Shown: piece after piece, positions 54,180 through 64,000 of the stretch
Position numbering within the stretch: the first letter of the stretch is position 1
Layout: each line of letters starts with the position of its first letter
DNA from: Gigaspora margarita
Lineage: Eukaryota > Glomeromycota > Glomeromycetes > Diversisporales > Gigasporaceae
DNA: 64,000 bases
Assembly (NCBI GenBank): GCA_009809945.1
Contig: WTPW01000556.1
Location: forward strand, 122,585-186,584
Direction of reading: 5' to 3'
Notes under the pieces: generated by a model
Databases searched by the model: none
Seen by the model: only the letters and a program-made list of their open reading frames with translations
Told to the model about the DNA's origin: nothing
Translations under genes and position numbers: made by a program

Positions 54180-54316
54180 AGGCCTCACCCAAAAATGAAC
54201 AACCAACCAAAACGCTGGATAACTCTCACTAATCACTTGATATACTTCGTTACATTTACTCCCTCCCAAGAGTTCTAAAAGTGATGTTAACCGAAAATTC
54301 AACTTCAAGCGGCCTA
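54180..54316. mobile_element. Relic of the element at 25214
   Basis: The right end GTGATGTTAACC.AAAATTCAACTTCAAGCGGCCTA in shortened form (TTCAACTTCAAGCGGCCTA) matches the end of the 25214-25494 element. The left end is eroded (AAGGCCTCACCC). Confidence 0.6.
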
Positions 54317-55734
54317 AATATGTGTATATAAATTTGGTACATAGTATTTATCGAATGTTCTATAATAAAAAAATTTTTATCAAATTTTAAATTTATACCG
54401 ATCAAAAAGCCATTTCAAAGTGAAAAATTATATACGTAAATTTATAATTGGCATAAATTAAGAAATGACGCATAACATATACAGACAACTCTTTCTATAG
54501 CGAACTGACAGTTCTACAAAAAAAAAGTTCATTATAAAAAATTGTTAGTTTAAGAACCCATGGCACTTTTATACCAAACCGTTATGAACTTTCAAAATTT
54601 GAATTCGTATATCCAGAGCTGCTGTATATATATAATATATGTATTTTTTTTTAGTCTACAAATCTTTGTTTTAATAAAAAAGAATTGAAATGGCTTAATT
54701 TTCTGAATTATCATTTGGGCGATTATCCGGTGATTACCTGAACCCAAGCTGGTGCACATTTTTTTGGGTGCTCTTTATACATACAGTGCGGGACACCTTA
54801 AACCACCAAATTTAAAAAATAATGCCCAAATTTTATGGCATAATGTGTAATATTATACAAAAATCAAGNCATATGATTGGTTAATATTTGTATAAATTAA
54901 TAAATTTAAAAAATTTTTAAATTTTAAAAAAAAAATTTATTGTAATTCTGACCAGAATTATTATAATTTTCCAGAGTTATAGTGGCCAAAATTTTAATTT
55001 CTCCTTATAATAAAATTATCATCTTGTCACGAGTGTTCTGTACATTTTTACCAATCATTTTGCACGTGCGAAAATTAGATAGTATAAATGGTCACGATCA
55101 CATGTCATGAGAAAGAATATATCTAATACGCACGTTAGCGATATGGCTCCATCCATTTTTTGGAAATGCTAAACCAAATTTGAGGAGTATGACCAAAACA
55201 GGATATAAGAATGAAAAATCATCCAAGCGGGACGTGGGAAATTTAAAATAAGATGATCAATCGCTGCTGCTGATTGGTCTTTTATTCGTAATTCGATTGG
55301 ATAACTCATGACATGTGCAATATGTCATTCAGATGTAATCTAATCTATACAACCTTGATCAAATTTGTCCGTTTAAACATTTTAGATTGGTCACTGTGTA
55401 GGTAACTAATTTTTACGTACGAACGTACGTACGATTCATCATGTTGATGTGTTAATAGTGACGACGGGATAAGCTACGCTTAAATATTTTTAATTGGTCA
55501 TCTTCAGAAAATGTGACCAGTGTATGGGAACTTCTTTTTACATACAATTAATAATGACGACAGAGTTAAACTTGCCAATTTTATCTATCTATATTATTTA
55601 TATAATTTAATCTTAGGTTTGTATACTTTACGCGGCTGCATCCAGAAACGTGATCAAGTTTTGGGAAAATTTTTGGTCAGCCTAATGACGATTCTTTTGA
55701 AACTGTAATTATTGAGATATTCGTTCATTTTAAT
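54317..55734. other. Intergenic, no gene seen
   Basis: AT-rich with one ambiguous base near 54869. Only short frames without family features; CGTACGAACGTACGTACG near 55417 is a small palindromic run. Confidence 0.4.
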
Positions 55735-57722
55735 GATTATATTGATTTTTCGTTTTGCATTACATGGAATCTGAAAACTTTGGTCGGTAAAATTTTTTTT
55801 TTTGAATAATATTAAGTTGATTTTTCGTTTTGCATTACATGGAATCTGAAAACATCAGTCTGTCAGATTTTTTTTCCTTTTTTTTTTTTTAAATTAATAA
55901 ATAAAATTCACATCTAAGATTAGACCTCGCTAAGTTGATTTTCGTTTTGCATTACATGGAATCTGAAAACTTCAGTCGGTCAGTGGTTTTTTTTTTTTAA
56001 TTTACTGTAAATTAATAAAATAATGTTTGCATCTAAGAGTAGGCAACACAAAGTTGATTTTTCATTTTGCATTAATTATTTTTTTTTAATTTACTTTATA
56101 TTAATAAAATAATGTTCACGTAAAAAGTTATACAAGGTTAATTTTTCATTTTGAGCAACAAGGAAACAAAGAATTGGAATGGCTGGCATGTTTTTTTTCT
56201 TTTTTATTAAATTAATAAAATAATATACTCATCTAAGATTAAACCACGCAAAGTTGATTTTTTGATTTGCATTACATGGAATTTGAAAACTTCAGTCAAG
56301 GCAGTTTTTTTTTCTTTTTTTTTAATTTACTGTAAATTAATAGAATAATTTGCATCTAAGATTAGGTGATACAAAATTGATTCTTCATTTTGCATTAAAT
56401 GGAATCTGAAAAATGGGTCAGTGACAGTGTTTAAAATTCAAATTGAAAGTTATGTTCTCAAAAGAGCATAATTTAAATTTTTATTGTTCTCAAAAATTTT
56501 TTAGTGTTCATTATATATTAAATATATTGAACATTAATTTTTAAAGAATGTTCATGTTTGTATTAGCTTCAAATGATATTGATATTATTTATTAATTTAC
56601 AACAAAATTAATTCAAATTAATAAAATCAATGACTTAATAATTAATTCTATAATCAAGTTTGCACCATTCTTGATATGCTAATTGAAAATTAAGCTGTTC
56701 TTATACTGCACTTACTCACTTGTAGTTTAACATATTGTGAATTAAAGTTAAATCTAACTTTTAATAATAAAATAAGTAGATTATAAATAAATAACTTATT
56801 CTCTGATAGTTTAATATAAAAATAAAATAATTTTTAATAAAGGATTCTATAGTTAATAGAATAATAACTTATTTGAAAATAAATTCTATACTTACAATTC
56901 ATATACTAACTTCATGCTTATCTATTAATATTTTTTTTTAACTTTGTATATGATTCTTTGTATTTTTTCAACATAACACAATATATTATACAATTTAAAT
57001 TCTAATAATTTTGTTAAAACTTCAAGTGCTTTTTATATTTGCACATAGTAAAACAAGCCTTTCTATAATATTTTACTAATGCTACTATTGGTTAATACAA
57101 TAAATTAGAATCCAATTGCTTTGTTATTTAACTATTTAAACTTTGTACTAATAAATACTTTGTGTCTTTTTTACTTGCTTAGTATTAGCATATCATTTAA
57201 ACCAAATCATCTATATATATGTTTATGCAATAATGATACTCTCAATATAAAAAACACATGCATGGGTAGTGAATGTTTTATTTTAAAATCTTTAAAGGCT
57301 ATTTCCTTAAATATTTATTTGTTACCATATTGTACAACTTAAAACATATGCGTTATACATAGTATATACATATGTATAGAATTTGTCATGATCAAATTAT
57401 ATTATCAAATTGATAAATATTTATAAAATTTATTGTTCTCATTAGCAAATCTAGAACATAAAAATTTTATAAATGTTCTCTTTGAGAACATTTCAAGAGG
57501 ATAAAATGTTCTCAAATAAGAGAACCTTTTTTTAAGTATCAATGTTCTTAAAAAAACTCAAATGTTCATTGAGAACCATGAGAAATTGAATTTTAAACAC
57601 TGGTCAGTGAGTCAGGGTTTTTTTTAATTTACTATATATTAATAAAATAATGTTCATGTCTAAGTTATTCAAGGTTAATTTTTCGTTTTGCTAACAAGAA
57701 ACCAAAGAATTGGAATGGCTGT
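55735..57722. repeat. Satellite C, roughly 80-120 bp tandem repeat
   Basis: Units with GTTGATTTTTCGTTTTGCAT, TACATGGAATCTGAAAAC and AATTAATAAAATAATGT recur near 55740, 55815, 55930, 56050, 56135, 56250 and 56370, and again at 57640-57722. The array is split by the hAT-like element at 56425-57602. Confidence 0.8.
56425..57602. mobile_element. 1178 bp hAT-like element in satellite C
   Basis: Ends CAGTGTTTAAAATTCAA and TTGAATTTTAAACACTG with a perfect 8 bp duplication GTCAGTGA at 56417-56424 and 57603-57610. The subterminal 100-150 bp on each side repeat AATGTTCTCAAA and AGAACAT, likely binding sites. The middle is AT-rich and shows no transposase. Confidence 0.92.
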
Positions 57723-59010
57723 CAAGTTTTTTCTATTGATCCTATCACACAATTAGGCAAGACCAATTCGATTCAATGGTTTATATTACCCATCCTTTTA
57801 ACCCCCTCCTCTCTCTATTAGTAAAAAAAATTTTTGAGACATACATGTATGATTTTAGCTAGAGAACATAATGCCGAGTGGAATTAAAACTAGAAATTGT
57901 AAGGATCTGAAACTTTCCAAGAAGAAAATAAATGAACATAAAAGACAAACACGGGCAGCCCAATAAATAAATTACTAGGATGAATATGAAGTTTAATTAT
58001 GTTCGCTTTAACGTTTGTGTTTTAAAAAAAATACTATATGCATAACTGTAATTATTTAATCATCCAATAATTACTGGTCTGAGTATAAAGTTTAATTTTG
58101 TTTGCTTAAAAGTAAAAATCATGAAAATTTCAATATTAACTCAACCTTAACCACAGTATTTACTGTGTTTGGAAATAAATTCTGTTGCAGAATTCTATAC
58201 CGTAAAGGGGTGCCGATAGCGCCCCACAAAATACTTGTAATTATAATAAAATTTGCAATGAAACAAAAAAATTTACTCTTGGGTATTTCAAGTTAAATAT
58301 TAACAGAATTAATTTCTTAATCAAATTTAGACCTACATTATAAATGGGTATATACAACCAAAATTTAGATATTATACATATAAATTACTGCATCACTTTT
58401 ACCAGTTACAGTATTAATAAACATTAGCCAATCTTATTTGATGATGATCATCTGACATAATAGCCAATAAAAAGGAACTTCTGTCATGCTGCCAGCGCAT
58501 CACTACTTACACTTGTAATATATAAATAATAAAAATCCATATTAGGGATTGTACCTGGGTAGAAATGACTGTTATATGGCTATAGCAATTTACCTGGATA
58601 ACTGAGTAATTTTATAACTCTCTGGTAAAGATTTTCTATAATCTCTAAGTTATATGCCTTTTTTTAAAATATACGTTCACCACAAGGATTAATCGAAGAG
58701 CCAAAATAGCTATATTTGAACTTATTTTAAATGTAATCCTAAACAGTAATTTATAAATTTAAAGACGATCCTAAATTTACAAAATTATCTCGATGGACTG
58801 AATATTATCTAATTAATAGGGTATAATATGATATTAAAAACACATAGAAATTATTATGTTTAAGTACATATGAGAATTAATACACAATCGACAGATCGAT
58901 AAAAATGCTCAATGTTAACGCCATTAACTCTTCTAATTATACATAGCTAATCAAATTTTCAAGTATAGTATATAGTTAAAGAATCGTTATCTAATTTTTT
59001 TTGTAATACT
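57723..59010. other. Intergenic with a stray satellite A unit
   Basis: 58138-58205 matches satellite A (ACTCAACCTTAACCACAG, TTCTGTTGCAGAATTCTA). Otherwise gene-free and AT-rich. Confidence 0.5.
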
Positions 59011-59020
59011 CTTATATAAA
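59011..59020 (+). promoter_or_regulatory. TATA box of the small secreted-protein gene
   Basis: CTTATATAAA about 95 bases before the ATG at 59114, in a plausible position for a fungal core promoter. Confidence 0.4.
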
Positions 59021-59113
59021 TATTATGCCATTAGAAAATTTTTTCACTTTTGTAAACAGTTTAACTTATTTTAACATTATTTTTTTCTCGCCTTTTATCT
59101 TAGAACATCCAAT

Positions 59114-59341
59114 ATGGCTAAAGTTTCTAAAAATATTGTTTATTTTGTTCTTATCATTCATGTTCTCTTAACAACTGCCTTACTTGCTCATGCATTAGGA
59201 GGATGTAACCTGAAAATCCTGCTAGCTAATAGCTCAAAACATGAATTGGGAAAAAGAAATTATACTTTTGACCTACTCCATTTTAATAAAGGTCAAGAAA
59301 TTTTGCTTCCTGCAAATTGTCCTAGACATATAAGTATCTAG
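59114..59341 (+). CDS. Small secreted protein, hypothetical
   Basis: A 75-residue frame with the start AATATGGCT. Residues 9-27 are a strong hydrophobic segment (VYFVLIIHVLLTTALLAHA), followed by a plausible signal peptidase site after AHALG. The mature part, about 46 residues, has two cysteines (CNLKI and NCPRH), an NYT and an NSS glycosylation site, and no recognised family. Small secreted proteins of this form are candidates for secreted signalling or effector roles in mycorrhizal fungi, but nothing in the sequence shows the function. A TATA box is present; decayed coding sequence follows 130 bp downstream on the same strand. Confidence 0.55.
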   Translation: MAKVSKNIVYFVLIIHVLLTTALLAHALGGCNLKILLANSSKHELGKRNYTFDLLHFNKGQEILLPANCPRHISI

Positions 59342-59470
59342 GTCTATTAGTTGCTTGTAGGAGTCTTAAAGATGTTGTTGCATTTGTATTTGTTGTGCAC
59401 TTTTTGATTGACACATTGTGATTGATTCGCTGAGGCGATATATACCTATATTTTTGGATCATCTAATTCT

Positions 59471-60060
59471 TTGTGGCATAATATTTTAGGAGCATCACCT
59501 CTTCTAGAAACTCTACATGTGGTAGAAACACATACTCATGGTCTTTCAATTGATAATATACTTCACCGATTTGATCTTTTGGAGCATAATCAAATTGATG
59601 TACCATATTGTCCTGATAATTCTCCTGAAATATATTCTTATTGTATACCTCATCGTATTGAAGATATTGTGCATCCATCAGATCCTTCTACATCAGATCC
59701 TTCTACATCTAATTCTTCTACATCTAATCCTTATACATCACAAGTTTCAATAGATGCACAAGTTTTCCAGAATTTCTTGATTTAATTAATTATCGCAATA
59801 ATCTTGATGTCAGAACAAAACATCAATTGTGGCTACCTATCAAAATACACTAAATCGATTTCCTAGTGCAATTAATTATGTAAATGCACTTACAAATGTG
59901 CAGAATCTCTTAGTAAATCAATTAAAAAGTTATAAGAGAAGAATAGCAAGCACAAAAGTTAGAAAAATTCTTAGCAATACCTCTTTATTTTTGGTATCAA
60001 GCTCCTGATGAAAAAGATGAAGATGATATATATGATAAACTCAGGAAGTAATTTAATATC
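59471..60060 (+). pseudogene. Decayed coding region of unknown family
   Basis: An open plus-strand stretch reads WHNILGASPLLETLHVVETH, then NILHRFDLLEHNQIDVPYC and a Ser/Thr/Pro linker of four DPSTS-type units coded by a 15 nt repeat (59677-59735). After 59785 the coding look continues in other frames (NYRNNLDVRTKHQLWL; then LNRFPSAINYVNALTNVQNL and LVNQLKSYKRRIAST near 59838-59960) until about 60000. No ATG in frame is near the left edge. At least two frameshifts are needed, so it is a pseudogene. The family is not recognised. Confidence 0.45.
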
Positions 60061-60324
60061 AATAAGATAGCTGCGCAACATGCAATATCGTGCAGGACCA
60101 GTACTTTCAAAAAACATTTTACTAACATGATGTATTTCAAAAAGAATATAACATATTTCTGATATCTCTTTTTCTAACAAGATCTTTCCCTAATTAGAAG
60201 TTTCATTTAAAAATAATTATTATATCAATACAAAAAAAAAAAATTAAATGAGTAAGTTAGGGTTAGGTTAGGAGTATTTTTAGGCGAGTTTGTTTTAATT
60301 CTGGTAGACAAATAACATCATTAT
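60061..60324. other. Spacer with a GGTTAGG tract
   Basis: AGTTAGGGTTAGGTTAGGAG near 60255-60275 following an A-run; no gene. Confidence 0.4.
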
Positions 60325-60490
60325 ATGATCTGCTTGTGAACGATGTTACAAGGCAGTACATTATTGCGAGTCACCAAACTTTCTGTGTAATAGCAGATTG
60401 CTGTGAACTGGTCTTTTAGGTAGCCTGATGATCTGCATCAATCTCTTTGTTCTTTGAATTTTCTGCTCGACATTGTGCCCAGCTCCATCG
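60325..60490. repeat. Dispersed GC-richer repeat, copy 2
   Basis: Matches 50581-50672 and 51116-51210 joined (CTTGTGAACGATGTTACAAG, TTATTGCGAGTCACC, TTTTCTGCTCGACATTG), i.e. the state before the hAT-like insertion. Confidence 0.75.
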
Positions 60491-62690
60491 CAAGAACAAG
60501 TCAGATTTTTTAGCAAGAAAAAAGGAGAATTTTCAAGTTTTTAGAGAATTTTTCAATATTGTATTACCAAATGAAAGTTGTTATATCGTTTTGGACAACT
60601 CCAAAAAAAAAAAAAAAGAATCACGAAAATTTTTCTGGGACCAGAAAGAGGAAAAGTAAGGGCCAATGCATGGTGCAAGAACACTAGGTTGATCTCTCTG
60701 GATCTTAGTGAAGATGTATTTTGCATAAATTCTGATAAAATATATGATGTTGGATGTAAAGGAAATTGGAGTTGGAAATGGATGAGCATAAAGCATTCAT
60801 TTGTGTTCAAATCTGCAGATATGGGTAATGCTGTTGAGATAAAGGCTTTTGGTGTCTCTTATTATAATGAAATTGGAGTTGAAAAAGAAGGACACAAGGC
60901 ATTTGTTCATTACCAAAAATCTGCAATTATATGCAATGCTAGAAATTTGGATCCTCACGATAATTTTTTGGGACCAGTGAGAGAGAAAGAACACTAGGCT
61001 GATCTCTCTGGGTCTTGGTAAAAATCGTAATATGCCGAAGAAAAAGAAGCATTAGTAGATGCATATTGCAATAACGTGCAATAATAATAGGAAATACTGA
61101 TAAAACATAGAATTTGGACATTGTAATGTAAAGGAAGTTGAAGTTGTGAAAGAGGAACATAAAGCATTCATTATAATCATAACTAGCAGATATTGGGTAG
61201 TAGCTGTTGAAACAAAGGCCAGTAGTGTCTGTTTTCATAATGCAATTGGAATTGAAAAAAAGGACACAGAGTATTTGTTTAATACCAAATATCTGCAGAT
61301 ATGTGTAATACTAAAAATTTTGATCTTGGAGATAATTTTCTGGGACCAGAAGGAGGAAAAAATATTATGCTGACTCTCTGGATCTTGGTAAAAAATAGTC
61401 TTGTGTCAAAGTGGAAAAAAAAGAGTATTAGCAGATATATGTTGCAAAAAATGCTACAATAACGATGGGAAATACTGATGGAACGTATAATTTTGGATAT
61501 TGTGATGTAAAGAAAATTAGAATTGAAAAAGAAGGCACATAAAGTGTTCATTTATGATCAAAATCTGCAGATATGAGTAATGCTGCTAAAGCAAAAGCTG
61601 TTGGTATCTGTTACTATATTGGAATTGGAGTTAAAAAAAAAAAAAAAAAGAAGGACACAAAGTGTTTTGTTTTAGTCCAGAAATCTGCTAATATGCATAA
61701 TAAAAATTCTGATCGTTATGATAATTTTTCTGGGACAAGGTAGAGAAAAAGCATACCAGGTGCATTTCGTAAAAGCACTAGTTGACCTCATTGGATCCTG
61801 GTTAAATAGTCTTGGATAAAGTAAAAAAAAAGAAGGTATTAGCAGATAGATTTTGCAAGGTTGTTACAATAATGATAGAAAATATGGATGGAACGTATAA
61901 TGTTAGACATGTAACAAGGTATTCATTTGCAAATAAAAATCTGCAGATATGGATAATTCTGTTCAAAATAAAGCCATTGGTATCTGTTATTAATAGAATT
62001 GAGGAGAAGAAGAAGAATAGAGGCTTTGGTTTATTACCAAAAATCTGCAAATATGTGTGATGCTAGAAATTTGAAATTCACAATAATTTTCTGGGACCAG
62101 AAAGAGAAAAAGCAAGTGCAGATGGCCTTTATAATCCTGGTAAAATAGTAGTGGCGATATAGGAAAGCATCAGAAGATGTACTTTGTAATAATTTTATGG
62201 AATATATGATATGAGATATTGAGAGGAAAGGAAATTAGAGTTGAAAAGAATAATATAAAACACCCATTTACAATCAAAATCAGCAGATATGGGTAATGTT
62301 GGAATAAGAGCCGTTAGTGTCTGTTACCTTATAGAATTGGAGTTAAGAAGGATGGACACAAGGCATTTGTTTGTTACCAAAAGTCTGCTGAAGTTGGTGA
62401 CTGTGATCAAAATAGAGTTAGTGTACCAAAAGATAGATAATGAGCCAATTACCAGAATAGAGAAAGGTGATCCATGACATAATCAGAAATTGGCTGGAGA
62501 GTCAAAAACATATTGTGGTATCAGATGCAGAAATCCAAGTGGATACAATATGGATTTAGACTTTCGTTATCATCTGGCATAAATTAAAGAAGAAATTAAG
62601 AGTACTATGCCATACATAGCACCAGAAGTTAAATGGGTAAACCGTTATACAAGTGGCTAATATTATGGGGTTGGAGTCATCAGAGTAAAG
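60491..62690 (+). pseudogene. Sel1-repeat/kinase pseudogene, tandemly duplicated
   Basis: Plus-strand pieces read as Sel1 repeats like those of the gene at 10080: DEHKAFICVQKSADMGNA-like sequence, then YYNEIGVEKEGHKAFVHYQK near 60850-60925, FHNAIGIEKKDTE near 61230, and YYIGIGVK near 61610. The array is built from duplicated units of about 330-390 bp, each marked by a CTGGGACCAGAAAGAGG-type block (60637, 60968, 61340, 61727, 62090). After the last Sel1 part (GIGVKKDGHKA-like, near 62335-62370), a kinase scrap follows: STMPYIAPEV, RYTSG and YYGVGVI near 62605-62685, the APE region. Stops and frameshifts in every unit show it is dead. The order (Sel1 before kinase) suggests two former genes or a rearranged fusion. 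Confidence 0.7.
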
Positions 62691-62699
62691 ACCAGTGTT

Positions 62700-63685
62700 T
62701 GGGACAAACCACATGGTTCATGTAAGGGTCAAAATAAGTATACAGGCACATATGTTTGTGTGTATACATGAGGCAGGTGTGTATACCCCACACTGCTCTC
62801 AAATTAAGATTAAAGATAGTGGTACATGAGTATGTGGTACAGAGCATTGTAAAAAAAGAAGTGAAAGAAAATGAACACGCATGTTTGTGTAGAGGTATAA
62901 ACAGGGCATACAAATGTATGCTTCTGTGTGGGTATGAGTAAGGCAGGTGTTAACATCCTGCACTGCCTTTTAATTATGGTTATAGTTAAGAAATTTCATG
63001 TGTATAAATAAGGTGAGTGTGTACATCCCATGCTGCTCTCAAATTAAGATATAAAGGTAGTAGATATAAGTATATAGTACAGAGTATAGTAAAAAAAATG
63101 TATATGTCACATGTATGTACAAATTGAAGTGGGTGTGTACACCCCACACCGCTCTGAAGTAATGGTATAGTTTACAAATCAGGTATTGAGAAAAAAAAGC
63201 AGCTGTGTACATCCCACATTGCTCTTAAGTAATAGTATAGTATAGATAAAAGGTATTGTGAAAAAAAAAAAATTGAATGCGCAGGTTCATATAGAGGTAT
63301 GAATGAGGCATACAAACACATATGTTTGTGCATGAGTGTGAGTGAGGTGGGTGCAAATACCTGCACAGCCAAAAAATTATGGTTAAAAAAATAACACATG
63401 GATTGAAGCAGGAGTACACCCCATACCACTCTTAGGTAATGGCAACTTATATAGTACACTGAACAGGTATTGAAAAAAAGAAGAGAAAAAAGAAAAAGGA
63501 AGAAATGAACACACATGTTTGTGTAGAGGTAAACAAGACATACAAACACATATGTTCTTGTATGGTATAAGTGAGGCAGGTTGAACACCACAACTGCTTC
63601 AAATTATAGTTAATAGAAATGATATATAGATTGAAGCGGGTGTATACACTCCACACTGCCCTTAAGTAATAGCAACCTATATGCG
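62700..63685. repeat. Satellite D, GGTGTGTACACCCCACACTGC repeat
   Basis: About nine units with GCAGGTGTGTACACCCCAC, ACTGCTCTCAAATTAAG/TTAAGTAATGG, separated by ATACAAACACATATGTTTGT blocks, spaced 70-130 bp. The Cys-rich minus-strand frames across it are by-products of the repeat. Confidence 0.8.
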
Positions 63686-63689
63686 GTTC

Positions 63690-64000
63690 CAATTATTTTC
63701 CTGACACAAACTTTCCTGACAATTCATTTGCCTGCCAAACCTTTTACAGACATATCACTTTCCTGACAATACCTTTTTTTGGACAGTATTAGATTCCTGA
63801 CATATTAGTTTCCTGACATATCACTTTTCTGACTATATCCATTTCCTAACAGTATTCTTTTCCTGACAGTATTCTTTTCTCTGCAGTATTCTCTTCCCAA
63901 CAGTATTCTTTCCCAAAAATATTCATTCCTGACAGTACTCTTTCCCGACAGTACCCTTTTTCGACAATAACCTTTTCTGACAGTACCCTTTCCTGACAGT
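63690..64000. repeat. Minisatellite of TTCCTGACAGTATTC units
   Basis: Around sixteen copies of a 17-20 bp unit TTTCCTGACAGTATTC, diverged at the left and more uniform toward the window end, where the array is cut off. Confidence 0.85.

Noticed and set aside
63172-63692. Cys/Tyr-rich minus-strand frames
   Set aside because: By-products of satellite D repeats, all with the same repeated words.

Overview
The window is eukaryotic, very AT-rich, with sparse intron-containing genes in a sea of non-coding repeats. The gene content points to an arbuscular mycorrhizal fungus of the Rhizophagus type (Glomeromycotina). It includes a TKL-like kinase with an IADLGLS activation segment, Sel1-repeat and TPR-repeat proteins, a kinase fused to a long TPR array, a membrane UDP-glycosyltransferase, SPRY and SGNH-hydrolase pseudogenes, a KRBA2-like integrase fossil, short GT-AG introns and A/T-biased codons. 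The organism is inferred from family content only.

Layout. 1-6 kb: a decayed roughly 80-110 bp satellite invaded by terminal-inverted-repeat (TIR) elements, one a 2.2 kb TA-flanked element holding a tandem array of 325 bp palindromes. 6.6-7.9 kb: a broken integrase fossil split by a SINE fragment. 10.1-13.4 kb: two host genes on the plus strand, a Sel1-repeat protein and a three-exon kinase. 14-18 kb: nested palindromes and MITEs. 18.0-20.1 kb: a five-exon UDP-glycosyltransferase on the minus strand. 20-31 kb: many MITEs, several with perfect 8 bp target-site duplications (hAT-like), plus SPRY and SGNH-hydrolase pseudogenes. 31.8-36.7 kb (minus): the main gene, whose five exons give one phase-consistent 1465-residue protein, an N-terminal kinase followed by about 33 TPRs. 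38-46 kb: minisatellites, a palindrome of over 750 bp with almost no spacer, a second satellite, a SINE with a tRNA-like head and a Russian-doll nest of MITEs. 46-58 kb: a 1.3 kb palindrome sharing the end of a small gene, a second copy of a 960 bp element, and a third satellite split by a hAT-like insertion. 59-64 kb: a small secreted-protein gene, decayed coding sequence, a Sel1/kinase pseudogene array, a fourth satellite and a minisatellite running off the end.

The intact genes are not an operon. The shared theme is signalling and repeat-scaffold proteins (kinase, Sel1, TPR) that expand by tandem duplication and decay in the same neighbourhood. Exon boundaries were set by hand from GT/AG sites and reading phase; all family calls come from motifs read directly, without database searches.
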